From JABMNT01 sp048262655 (GTDB lineage: Bacteria > Pseudomonadota > Alphaproteobacteria > Rhodospirillales > Casp-alpha2): a DNA stretch of 64,000 bases. The position numbers were made by a program, and so were the translations under genes. Under the pieces are notes generated by a model, which was not told the origin of the DNA, searched no databases, and saw nothing but the letters and a program-made list of their open reading frames with translations. How positions within the stretch are numbered: position 1 is the first letter of the stretch; each line of letters opens with the position of its first letter. Positions 1-7,548 of this stretch are shown here, piece after piece. The stretch is from contig JBLXEY010000001.1 in NCBI GenBank assembly GCA_048262655.1, positions 806,001 through 870,000 of the forward strand, given 5' to 3'.

Positions 1-507
1 AACCAGAAAATTCTCAACAACATGAAGAAAGGTGTGCGGCTCGATTTTGCGCGTCGCTTCACCAAAGATTGTCACGAGCTTGGCATTCTTATTCATGGCT
101 GTTTCATCATGGGGCTCCCCGGTGAAACCAAAGAAACCATTAAAGAAACCATGGCCTATGCCAAGGAAATCAATCCCAAGACCATTCAGGTTTCTTTGCC
201 TGCAACCTATCCCGGAACCTTCCTTTACAAACAGGCCATGGAAAATGGCTGGCTGGAGACAGACGAAGTGACCACCGGTCTGGTTACTGATTCAGGGACA
301 CAGGAAAGCATCCTCAGCTATCCGCACCTCCACAAGGACGAGATTTTTGAAGCCGTGGAAACCTTCTACAAAGACTTCTATTTCCGGCCGGCCAAGATGG
401 CGCAGCTGACAGTTGACATGTTCCGTGACTGGGACGTCATGAAGCGCCAGTTGCGCGAAGGGAAAGAGTTCTTCAAGTTTTTGTGGGGTCGCAAGGAAGC
501 GGCTTAA
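1..507 (+). CDS. hpnJ: Hopanoid-associated radical SAM protein HpnJ, C-terminal part
   Basis: The gene is cut by the left window edge; the last 168 codons are visible and the frame is open from base 1. The visible part carries the GLPGET signature with a following helix and TIQVSLPATYPGT strand, typical of the C-terminal half of B12-dependent radical SAM enzymes. The radical SAM CxxxCxxC site would lie outside the window. HpnJ is known to act with HpnI and HpnK in making the cyclitol ether head group of bacteriohopanepolyols. The next gene, 28 nt downstream on the same strand, is an HpnK homologue, which supports the assignment. Another B12-radical SAM enzyme cannot be fully excluded because the N-terminal half is missing. 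Confidence 0.8.
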   Translation, partial: NQKILNNMKKGVRLDFARRFTKDCHELGILIHGCFIMGLPGETKETIKETMAYAKEINPKTIQVSLPATYPGTFLYKQAMENGWLETDEVTTGLVTDSGTQESILSYPHLHKDEIFEAVETFYKDFYFRPAKMAQLTVDMFRDWDVMKRQLREGKEFFKFLWGRKEAA

Positions 508-535
508 AAACAAGCCTCTTGTCGACGGACCGTTT

Positions 536-1354
536 TTGAAAAAACTCATTGTCACAGCTGATGATTTCGGAATTTCGAAAGAAGTCAATGAGGCCGTTGA
601 AACTGCGCACAAGACCGGCATTTTAACTGCCACGTCACTGATGGTCGGTGAACCCTATGCCGACGATGCTGTCGAGCGTGCCCGTACAATGCCGAAGCTG
701 GGTGTTGGCTTACATGTTGCCTTGTCGCGGGCAAATCCCGTATCGCGGCCTGAGCTTATCCCTGATTTGATTGACGGGGCGGGATTGTTTAAAGCCGATC
801 TTGTCGGGAGCGGTTTTCGGTTCTTTTTCCTACCCCATGTCAGACGACAATTGGCACTCGAGATCGAATCCCAGTTCAAGGCCTTTGCTCATACGGACCT
901 GGAACTTGATCATGTCAACGCCCACAACCACCTGCATCTGCATCCGACAGTTTTGTCGCTTATCTTGCAGATCGGAAAACGCTACGGCATGAAGGCGATA
1001 CGGCTCCCTTTTGATCCGAACACTCGGGGGCTTGGCGCGTTCTTTTTGACACCTTGGTTAAAGCTCATGAAAACCCGTCTGCGACGTTCCGGTGTCCGCC
1101 ATAACGACGTCTTACTGGGGTTAGGCGAGACCGGGAGCTTGGATACCAAAGTCTTGATTTCCCTGATCGAAGGTTTATCAGAACAAACGGCTGAACTCAT
1201 GTGTCATCCGGCCACGGGGCCTTGGGCAGATATGGACCCGATGGCGAGAGGGTTCCGGCACGATTTGGAATTTGCAGCATTGATCGATGAGGCGTCAACC
1301 GCTGCTATCACGAAACACGGCGTCGAGTTGATCGCCTATAAGGACTTAAAATGA
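536..1354 (+). CDS. hpnK: Hopanoid biosynthesis-associated YdjC-family deacetylase HpnK
   Basis: This 272-residue protein belongs to the YdjC/ChbG carbohydrate deacetylase family. It starts with the family motif VTADDFGIS (Asp9-Asp10), has His60 in GLHVALS, and a His-rich metal site DHVNAHNHLHLHP at residues 125-137. These are the expected metal ligands of the family. HpnK is thought to deacetylate the N-acetylglucosamine-type head group added by HpnI before HpnJ ring contraction. The start is a TTG codon, the first in-frame start after the hpnJ stop, and gives the natural N-terminus of the family. The stop overlaps the next gene by 4 nt (ATGA), so translation of the two is likely coupled. 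Confidence 0.85.
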   Translation: MKKLIVTADDFGISKEVNEAVETAHKTGILTATSLMVGEPYADDAVERARTMPKLGVGLHVALSRANPVSRPELIPDLIDGAGLFKADLVGSGFRFFFLPHVRRQLALEIESQFKAFAHTDLELDHVNAHNHLHLHPTVLSLILQIGKRYGMKAIRLPFDPNTRGLGAFFLTPWLKLMKTRLRRSGVRHNDVLLGLGETGSLDTKVLISLIEGLSEQTAELMCHPATGPWADMDPMARGFRHDLEFAALIDEASTAAITKHGVELIAYKDLK

Positions 1355-2001
1355 GCGACGCGGACCAACCGACACAAACCAAACCTCAGTATGTTCTCGG
1401 CCGATCCTGGACCCATCGATTGGCCTTGATCTTTGTCCGCCCGCTCGCCAACACACCAATCACACCAAACCACCTGACGTTTCTGCGCCTGATTTCAGGT
1501 CTTGCCGCCTGTTATCTGTTTGCCACAGGTGAGCGGGATTTGGTCATCTGGGGCGGTTGGATATGGCTTCTATCTGCCTTTCTCGATCGCGCCGACGGCG
1601 AGTTGGCGCGGGTGAGTGGCAAGTCCAGCCCCTGGGGACACAAGTTCGACATGTTCTGTGATTCTGCCATCACCAGCCTGTTTTTTGTTGGTGCCGGTGT
1701 TGGCCTTAGAAACACGGAACTTGGTGATTGGGCAATCTGGATGGGTATTGCCGGTGGGCTCGGCGTATTGGCCGCTGAATACTTTGCCGAACAAATAGAC
1801 AAACGTACCGATGACCCGGCAGATCGCGCCTATCCGGGTTTCGCCGGATTTGATTTCGATGATGTCCTTTATCTGTTTGCCGCGGTTGCCTGGCTCGATT
1901 GGTTCATGCCGTTTGTCGTTGGTGCCTCCGTCGGCGCACCGGCCTTCGCATTGTTGACCTGGTATAAATGGCGCAAACTACCGCCGCTGAGTGTCACCTA
2001 A
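1351..2001 (+). CDS. CDP-alcohol phosphatidyltransferase family membrane enzyme
   Basis: The 216-residue protein contains the complete CDP-alcohol phosphotransferase signature, with Asp79, Asp82, Gly83, Ala86, Arg87, Gly96, Asp100 and Asp104 in the DxxDGxxAR-x8-GxxxDxxxD spacing. The four aspartates bind two metal ions and catalyse transfer of a phospho-alcohol group from a CDP-linked donor. About five hydrophobic segments are seen around the motif, fitting an inner-membrane enzyme. The acceptor cannot be read from sequence. Its 4-nt overlap with hpnK suggests a role in the same hopanoid or lipid head-group pathway, but phosphatidylglycerol- or inositol-phosphate-type synthesis is also possible. 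The C-terminus ends just before the hemerythrin gene. Confidence 0.8.
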   Translation: MSDADQPTQTKPQYVLGRSWTHRLALIFVRPLANTPITPNHLTFLRLISGLAACYLFATGERDLVIWGGWIWLLSAFLDRADGELARVSGKSSPWGHKFDMFCDSAITSLFFVGAGVGLRNTELGDWAIWMGIAGGLGVLAAEYFAEQIDKRTDDPADRAYPGFAGFDFDDVLYLFAAVAWLDWFMPFVVGASVGAPAFALLTWYKWRKLPPLSVT

Positions 2002-2138
2002 ACGAACGACCCCTCACGTTTGCAAGAAAGACGGACAACCATCTTTTAAACGTTCCAGAATCTAACGACAGCTATCTGATCTACCTCAATGCGAAGATCG
2101 ACAAGCACATGCTTTCTTGTCTACTTGATGAGGAGCTT

Positions 2139-2687
2139 ATGATGCCTAAAACACTTGATAGACTGATTGAAGATCATCGGAACTTCGAAACCTTGCTGCA
2201 AATCATTGAGCAAGAAGTCAAAACGTTCGAAGCAGGCCAGCACCCGGATTATGATCTTGTACAGTCAGTATTGAATTACCTGCTGACCTACCCTGACCTC
2301 TATCATCACCCTCTGGAAGACAGATTGGTCCAAAAGCTGTCAAAGAAAACCAACTCGGACGAGGTTCCAGGCGCTGCTGATCTTGAGCGCGAGCACAAGC
2401 GGCTGGGCGCGACCATCCGGCGTTTCGAAGCGGCCCTGAACAACATTCTTTCCGATGCAATGTTACCGCGCGACTGGTTTTGCAGCATTGCCCGTGAATT
2501 TGTTTCTTTTCAGCGCAAGCATCTTCAAATGGAAGAAGTTGTGATTTTTCCTGCGGCCAAGCGCTTGCTGAGCGATGCGGAATGGGCGCGCATTGGGTCG
2601 GACATGAATGCCCATTTGGACCCCCTATTTGGTCCTGATCCGGCTGCTGACTTCGTTGATCTGCGTGAACGGCTCGAAATGGTTTAA
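2139..2687 (+). CDS. Hemerythrin-domain protein
   Basis: A cytoplasmic four-helix-bundle protein of 182 residues. The histidine and carboxylate pattern of hemerythrin-like proteins is present: His13 in IEDHRNF, His56/His57 with Glu60 in YHHPLED, His86 in EHKRL, and His128 with Glu132 in KHLQMEE. These should bind a di-iron centre that senses or carries O2 or NO, or stores iron. The frame is open back to 1968, inside the previous gene, but an AGGAG at 2131-2135 just before paired ATG codons (2139 and 2142) marks the start. The upstream extension has no family match by eye. The substrate or partner is unknown. Confidence 0.8.
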   Translation: MMPKTLDRLIEDHRNFETLLQIIEQEVKTFEAGQHPDYDLVQSVLNYLLTYPDLYHHPLEDRLVQKLSKKTNSDEVPGAADLEREHKRLGATIRRFEAALNNILSDAMLPRDWFCSIAREFVSFQRKHLQMEEVVIFPAAKRLLSDAEWARIGSDMNAHLDPLFGPDPAADFVDLRERLEMV

Positions 2688-2738
2688 GCCGGCGATTAAG
2701 CTCTGTTTTCACTTTGCACACAGAAGGAATGAAACGAA

Positions 2739-3953
2739 ATGCCTGACCTGCGACGCTCGCTCTCGTTGCCCCTTGTTGTTCTTTATGGCTTTGGTGTGAC
2801 GATCGGTGCGGGGATATATGTTTTGCTTGGCGCGACCGTCGGCCGGGCTGGCATTCATGCACCTTTGTCTTTTGTAATGGCTTCCTTCGTTATGGCCTTC
2901 AGCGCGGCGTCGTTTGCCGAACTCTCAACGCGATTTCCTGTTAGTGCCGGAGAAGCGGCTTATGTTCATGCCGGGTTTAAATCCAGCAAACTATCGTTAA
3001 TGGTTGGCCTATTGGTCATCTTATCCGGCATTGTATCATCAGCCGCAATTACGGTTGGCAGTACCGGCTATGTGCGGGAGTTTATCGACCTTCCCAGTGC
3101 AACACTCAGTGTATTCATCGTTTTGATTTTAGGCGCAATTGCCGCATGGGGCATTATGGAGTCCGTGCTGTTTGCAAGCTTATTCACGCTGATTGAGGCA
3201 GGAGCGCTGGTCGCAATCATTGGCCTTGGCATCAAAGCCGAACCCGGCTTGATCCTTGAGATACCAAAAGTCATTCCACCGCTGGCCGACCTTACGGCCT
3301 GGGCCGCGATTTCAAGTGCGGGGCTTCTGGCGTTCTTCGCGTTTATTGGTTTTGAAGACATCGTTAATCTGGCCGAAGAAGTTAAACGGCCTCAACGTAC
3401 GTTACCGATTGCTATCTTTTTAACCTTAACGCTTGGCACCATTTTCTACTTTCTTGTGACAGCGGTCGCGGTCTTGTCCGTGCCGCTGGATGAACTTGCC
3501 ACATCGAGAGCGCCCCTGAGTTTTGTCTTCAGCCAAATCACCAATGCCTCTCCTGCGATGATTACCGCTATTGCCATTGTTGCGACACTAAACGGTGTGA
3601 TCATTCAAATCATCATGGCCTCACGGGTCCTTTATGGCTTGGGAAAACAAGGGAATGCACCTCAAATTTTCACCCGGATTCATGTCAAAACACGGACACC
3701 GATCATTGCGACGGGGACGATCACAGGCCTGGTTCTGATCCTGGCTCTTGCCTTCCCTGTTGAAGACCTGGCTGAATGGACATCGCGAATCGCACTTTCG
3801 ATATTCACACTCGTTAATATTGCACTCTTCTTGCTGAAGCTGCGCGGCGACATGGCACCGGAGAACAGTTTCATCGTACCACTATGGGTACCGGTTACAG
3901 GTTTCGTAACGTGCCTCGCGCTGCTGACCAGCGACATGCTGGTTCAAATTTAA
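2739..3953 (+). CDS. APC-family amino acid/polyamine permease
   Basis: A 404-residue integral membrane protein with 11 or 12 hydrophobic segments. The first transmembrane helix carries GFGVTIGAGIYVLLG, the glycine-rich unwound region that binds the amino or carboxyl group of the substrate in APC transporters. A later segment FFAFIGFEDIVNLAEEVK matches the conserved TM6 region, where a Phe-Glu pair is typical. It therefore probably imports or exchanges an amino acid or amine by secondary transport. A purine-rich AAGGA precedes the ATG. The neighbour upstream is the hemerythrin gene, with a 51-nt gap; no functional link is evident. The length is slightly short of the usual 420-480 residues. Confidence 0.85.
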   Translation: MPDLRRSLSLPLVVLYGFGVTIGAGIYVLLGATVGRAGIHAPLSFVMASFVMAFSAASFAELSTRFPVSAGEAAYVHAGFKSSKLSLMVGLLVILSGIVSSAAITVGSTGYVREFIDLPSATLSVFIVLILGAIAAWGIMESVLFASLFTLIEAGALVAIIGLGIKAEPGLILEIPKVIPPLADLTAWAAISSAGLLAFFAFIGFEDIVNLAEEVKRPQRTLPIAIFLTLTLGTIFYFLVTAVAVLSVPLDELATSRAPLSFVFSQITNASPAMITAIAIVATLNGVIIQIIMASRVLYGLGKQGNAPQIFTRIHVKTRTPIIATGTITGLVLILALAFPVEDLAEWTSRIALSIFTLVNIALFLLKLRGDMAPENSFIVPLWVPVTGFVTCLALLTSDMLVQI

Positions 3954-4056
3954 ATCCATCGCGGCACATGCAGAAAATAAATGAGTGGAAAGAAAGGTTA
4001 AGAGCACATATTATCGTAGTCACCTAAACGTAAGTAGATTTAAGGGAATTAACGCC

Positions 4057-4443
4057 ATGCCACAGAAAATCGTTGTCCTGCTATCATGCCTATCATTCTT
4101 AATCGCTGCTCCGCTAACCGTGAGTTACAGTGATGGCATGGCAGTTACCGCCAAAGCTGCCGACGCAGCAAGTAAAGGTAACGACAAAAAGGACAAGAAG
4201 GACAAGAAGGACAAGAAGGACAAGAAGGACAAAAATAAGAACAACAAAGAGAAAAAGCAAAAGAAAGATAAAACGGAGAAGGAATGTTCAAAGGCGGATA
4301 AACGCTGCAATGACCTGAACGAACATCGTAATTCTGAAAAGAAACCGAATAAAGACAAAGATGGCGAGGACGACGGCAAGGCTAAAGGCGAGAAGAAAGA
4401 AAAGAACGCCAAGAAGAACAAAGGTAAGAAAACCAAAGACTAG
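4057..4443 (+). CDS. Secreted lysine-rich low-complexity protein
   Basis: This 128-residue protein begins with a hydrophobic signal-like segment (LLSCLSFLIAAPLTV) followed by an extremely lysine- and aspartate-rich mature part. Residues around 43-60 are an exact tripeptide repeat, Lys-Lys-Asp, encoded by a 9-bp tandem repeat at 4183-4236. The rest alternates Lys, Asn, Asp and Glu, with just two mature cysteines in a CSKADKRC arrangement that could form a disulphide. The start at 4057 has an AAGGGA sequence 10 nt upstream; the longer frame from 3985 has none. No family is recognised. A strongly basic periplasmic or surface protein could bind nucleic acid, acidic polysaccharide or metal complexes, but this is inference. 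Confidence 0.65.
   Translation: MPQKIVVLLSCLSFLIAAPLTVSYSDGMAVTAKAADAASKGNDKKDKKDKKDKKDKKDKNKNNKEKKQKKDKTEKECSKADKRCNDLNEHRNSEKKPNKDKDGEDDGKAKGEKKEKNAKKNKGKKTKD
4183..4236 (+). repeat. 9-bp tandem repeat inside the lysine-rich gene
   Basis: Six head-to-tail copies of a 9-bp unit, GACAAGAAG, with the first and last copies differing by one or two bases (GACAAAAAG and GACAAAAAT). The four central copies are identical. The unit length keeps the reading frame, so slippage would change only the number of Lys-Lys-Asp units. The central identity suggests recent expansion. Confidence 0.9.
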
Positions 4444-4604
4444 TTTTCTTCCTCTCGAGATTCAGATGACAAATTACGTCCAAGACCGACAGAATTCAAT
4501 TTGAAATTGATCCGCATGAGAACCCGGCTTTCGAAAGCGAAGCGTTGAAGATGCAATTCAATGCATACTTGCCTCTTTCCGACGACGATGAACCTTATAC
4601 AAGT

Positions 4605-5018
4605 TCAACACGAGGTCACTCTTATTTCGCCTGAAGCTGGATCAACCTCTACTGTGTCACCCGTTTTGATGATCGCCGTAATATCACCCTCGAACCGATC
4701 GACCAGCGGCACGTTCCCAAAGGCCGCGCCCTGGGCAATGATTGGGTTGGCGTAATTAAGCAACAACGCCACCGGCGCCATGCCCCGTGAAGCCATTTCA
4801 TGAAGCATCCAGGCGGTTGCGACGCCGCCCTTGGCGATATTCAAAACCAGAATTTTACCGACATAAGATTGACCATAGAGCTTATGGGCCGGGCGTGAGA
4901 AAACGCCTTCGATTCTGTTCAGGTCATAGCGTGCGCTGAAATTATCGTCAGCCACCAAAGCCACAGCAGATACCTTTGGACCAATTCCAGGATGCCCTTT
5001 TATAATACGTGCTTTCAT
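4605..5018 (-). CDS. Aconitase X small (swivel, DUF126) subunit
   Basis: The 137-residue protein matches the swivel-domain subunit of two-subunit (type II) aconitase X enzymes: an N-terminal ARIIKGHPGIG strand-turn, a central GKILVLNIAKGG segment, and the late motif QGAAFGNVPLVD. The start codon overlaps the stop of the large-subunit gene by 4 nt, as expected for a stoichiometric complex. Characterised aconitase X enzymes are dehydratases acting on cis-3-hydroxy-L-proline (bacteria) or 5-phosphomevalonate (archaea). In most family members I recall, a Gly-Ser-Ser-type motif sits where this protein has KGGVATAW at about residues 63-70, so the usual active-site serine may be missing. The true substrate here is unknown. 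Confidence 0.8.
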   Translation of the reverse strand: MKARIIKGHPGIGPKVSAVALVADDNFSARYDLNRIEGVFSRPAHKLYGQSYVGKILVLNIAKGGVATAWMLHEMASRGMAPVALLLNYANPIIAQGAAFGNVPLVDRFEGDITAIIKTGDTVEVDPASGEIRVTSC

Positions 5019-6262
5019 TTAACGATCCTCCCGGCGATGGCCGATGCAACGCAACGTTCCATATCAGCCAGCACCGGTTCGTACCCATAGCCACCAATAA
5101 TATTGACCAGTTTGGCCGAATTGGTCATCAACCGTGTCCAGCCGTTGGCTTCTCCCAGTTCCCGGGCATGCATTTGATAGAAGCACACCCCCTCCATCAA
5201 AACGGCACCGGACTTTGTGATTTTGGCTTCCAAGCCCATACGTTCGGCAGCTCGTTTGTTTTCAGGATTAGTGGCGATCAGCAACGCAACATCTTGATGA
5301 AGTGTCTGGTTATCCAAAAGCTTTGCCAGACGTTCTAATTCGAATAAAGAGAGTTGCGGAGCCGCGAAGACGACCACATCCAGTGCATCATCATCCATTG
5401 CGTACGTATTAAAGAAGGTCTCCATGTCGTTTCCGCTGATGGTCTTGGCTTCAGGAGCTTTGCCGCCAAAAGCGGTCTCCAGGTCTGGTGCTTCGGGTGT
5501 GATGCCAACCATATGAAACAGGGCTGTCGAGCCAAAACTCGCCATCGCCGCGCCAAAATGCTTCAGGTCATCGGAGCTTGGCGCCCCTTCGATACCGTCA
5601 AGGACAGGCACCTCATAATAGGAGCCCATTTCTCGTCCGATGAACCCACCAAGCGCCCCCCATTCGCTCCAATCCTTCGGTTGCTTTTCAACCCGAAACA
5701 ACCTTTTCCCCAAACGGTTTTCGTCCAAATGAAACCCGTATCGTGGTGTCCGTCCGGTTAAGGCCGCCGCCAAAGCCGACGGTCCACCTTCGTAATTGGT
5801 TCGCGCGCCAAAGACAGAGTTTGAATAAATCACCACGCCTGTGTCACCCATCGCCAAATGTTCACCACGTACCGGGGGAATGATCGTTTGGTAATTAATG
5901 CAGGTATCGGTCATCAAAATACCAAGGGCGCGAAAGGCGACATCGGCACGCCGTTCAAGGGCAACATAAGCCGGGTCATGATTAATTCGCTCAAACGTAT
6001 TAAAATCTGCGCCGCGCGGGTCCGTAATCGTCGGAATACAAACCTGATTATCAGTCTGCGCTTGTGATGCCAGGTCTTCTAAGAAGCCGACCCCCGCTTC
6101 GCCCAAAGACTCGGTATCGGCCATGATGTGCGCTTGTGCAACAGGAACGAAGTCTTCTGCGTCAAAGAATGTACCAACCTGTATTTGCTGCTGAATGGCA
6201 CGCTGCCGCGCCGCTCCCATCTCGCCAGCCAACATTGCCTGTTCGGCATCCGATAATTTCAT
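5015..6262 (-). CDS. Aconitase X large (catalytic, DUF521) subunit
   Basis: This 415-residue subunit shows family landmarks: Cys75 in QVCIPTITDPRG, the TDTCINYQTIIPP segment (counterpart of the usual CTPY), the highly conserved YSNSVFGARTNYEGG, a GVCFYQMHA cysteine and the C-terminal MTNSAKL and MERCVASA motifs. The cysteines probably hold an iron-sulphur cluster or mononuclear iron that activates the substrate for dehydration. The start is the ATG at 6262, which has a run of GAGGGGGG 5 nt upstream; an in-frame start five codons earlier lacks this. It is transcribed away from an ABC transporter, across a 180-nt shared promoter region. The pairing suggests the transporter brings in the dehydratase substrate or its precursor. 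Confidence 0.85.
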   Translation of the reverse strand: MKLSDAEQAMLAGEMGAARQRAIQQQIQVGTFFDAEDFVPVAQAHIMADTESLGEAGVGFLEDLASQAQTDNQVCIPTITDPRGADFNTFERINHDPAYVALERRADVAFRALGILMTDTCINYQTIIPPVRGEHLAMGDTGVVIYSNSVFGARTNYEGGPSALAAALTGRTPRYGFHLDENRLGKRLFRVEKQPKDWSEWGALGGFIGREMGSYYEVPVLDGIEGAPSSDDLKHFGAAMASFGSTALFHMVGITPEAPDLETAFGGKAPEAKTISGNDMETFFNTYAMDDDALDVVVFAAPQLSLFELERLAKLLDNQTLHQDVALLIATNPENKRAAERMGLEAKITKSGAVLMEGVCFYQMHARELGEANGWTRLMTNSAKLVNIIGGYGYEPVLADMERCVASAIAGRIVK

Positions 6263-6340
6263 ATTGCCCCCCCTCACAAGACTTCACGAGATCTCAAGTT
6301 TAGGCCTGCCACGCTTTCAATTCAAAACCTAAATATGTCT

Positions 6341-6350
6341 TGTCATGACA
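6341..6350. promoter_or_regulatory. Perfect 10-bp palindrome in the divergent aconitase X/ABC promoter region
   Basis: TGTCATGACA is perfectly self-complementary and lies between two divergent transcription units, 79 nt before the aconitase X start and 92 nt before the ABC gene. Such sites often bind GntR- or LacI-type dimers. No regulator gene is adjacent, so the binding protein is unknown and the role is inferred from position only. Confidence 0.35.
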
Positions 6351-6442
6351 CTTCGGAAAAATTCTGACATAGTCGCGCCGGTGGAACACTGCCCGCATAT
6401 AGGGGCACCCATAATATTATATTTACACGTAGGGAGATATAC

Positions 6443-7480
6443 ATGAACAACCGTCTTACTTCAGCATGGCGCCGCAGCCTCATTGCAGGCGCAGCCCTTG
6501 GGATCATGACAATTGGCACTCTGGCACAAGCTGCAGACGTCGTGAATTTAGGCGCCTTGCGCTTCACGTCTCATTCCGCAGGCTATATTGCTTACGAAAA
6601 AGGTTACTTTAAAGAAGAAGGCATTGATCTGAAATTCAAATTCTTTCAGGCAGCCCAACCGGTCGCCGTAGCCATCGCCTCAGGCGACGTTGATTTCGGT
6701 GTAACAGCGCTGACCGGTGGTTTCTTTAACCTTGCAGGCAAAGGCGCCTTGCAGGTCATTGGCGGTGTTTGGCATGAAGAAAAGGGCATGAACGGTTCGG
6801 CCATTCTGGTTTCCAACAAGGCCTTTGACGCCGGATTCAAAACGGTCGACCAGTTCCCCGGAAAGTCTATCGGAATTACACAGCTCGGATCTTCGTTTCA
6901 TTATATGGCAGGCCAAATTGCTGAAGCCAAAGGGTTTGCTCTCTCTGAAATCAAACTCAAGCCGTTACAAAAGGTTGGCGCGATTATTGGCGCTTTAAAA
7001 TCAGGCCAGGTCGATTCGTTTATTATCGCTCCTCATATTGCCAAGGGCCTTGTCGGTGCAGGTGCGGCCAAACAAATCGGTTGGCTTTATGACTACGCTC
7101 CTTATCAAGTGACAACCGTGTTCACGTCAACCAAGAACACAAAAGAAAAAAGCGATCTCGTTCGTCGCTTCATGAAAGCCTATGGTCGCGGTGTCGCCGA
7201 CTTCCGCCGTGTTATGCTGGATCAGGATAAGGACCCAGCGGCGACGGAAGAGATGACCAAGTTGATTCACAAATATGTCTATGCGTCGCGGCCTTATGAA
7301 AAAGCGGCTCCATCAATTAAAAATGGTGCGATCAATTTAAATGAAGGCAATGCCCTGGATGTGGGCGATGTGGACAAACAGCTTAAGTGGTTTCAGGCAC
7401 AAAAGCTGGTTTCCAGCGACTTTAGCGCACGCGATATTGTCGACGTGAGCTACGTTCGTGCTTACAACATGCCAAAATAG
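6443..7480 (+). CDS. NMT1/SsuA-type ABC transporter substrate-binding protein
   Basis: A 345-residue periplasmic protein with a clear signal peptide (two arginines at 10-11, hydrophobic core, cleavage expected after AQA at residue 30). The mature start LGALRFTSHSAGYIAYEKGYF is typical of NMT1/THI5/SsuA-like binding proteins, which bind sulfonates, nitrate, pyrimidines, aromatic acids and similar small ligands. AGGGAG lies 8 nt before the ATG. It heads an operon with an ATPase and a permease. The ligand cannot be assigned from sequence; its divergent partner is aconitase X, so a hydroxy acid or hydroxy-amino acid is one possibility. Confidence 0.85.
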   Translation: MNNRLTSAWRRSLIAGAALGIMTIGTLAQAADVVNLGALRFTSHSAGYIAYEKGYFKEEGIDLKFKFFQAAQPVAVAIASGDVDFGVTALTGGFFNLAGKGALQVIGGVWHEEKGMNGSAILVSNKAFDAGFKTVDQFPGKSIGITQLGSSFHYMAGQIAEAKGFALSEIKLKPLQKVGAIIGALKSGQVDSFIIAPHIAKGLVGAGAAKQIGWLYDYAPYQVTTVFTSTKNTKEKSDLVRRFMKAYGRGVADFRRVMLDQDKDPAATEEMTKLIHKYVYASRPYEKAAPSIKNGAINLNEGNALDVGDVDKQLKWFQAQKLVSSDFSARDIVDVSYVRAYNMPK

Positions 7481-7499
7481 GATAACGCGTCAATAGGCA

Positions 7500-7530
7500 G
7501 GGGCGAAGGTGATCTGTTCACCCTCGCCCC
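7500..7530 (+). promoter_or_regulatory. Intercistronic stem-loop between binding-protein and ATPase genes
   Basis: GGGGCGA (7500-7506) and GGTGA (7508-7512) pair with TCACC (7518-7522) and TCGCCCC (7524-7530), with one mismatch and a 5-nt loop. There is no T-run, so it is not a classical terminator. Stem-loops of this kind after binding-protein genes protect the upstream mRNA and lower downstream yield, giving excess binding protein over membrane components. Confidence 0.65.
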
Positions 7531-7548
7531 GTGTTTGCGCGGCACCTG

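Noticed and set aside
2218..2862. 214-codon minus-strand frame over the hemerythrin gene
   Set aside because: The hemerythrin ligand pattern and ribosome site on the + strand are convincing; the antisense product has no recognisable motif.
4183..4236. Short tandem repeats as a possible CRISPR array
   Set aside because: Units are 9 bp, contiguous and without spacers, and keep a reading frame.
4125..4436. Leu/Phe/Ser-rich 103-codon frame on the minus strand
   Set aside because: Mirror of the lysine-rich repeat gene; Phe/Leu/Ser repeats are the complement of the AAG/GAC codons.
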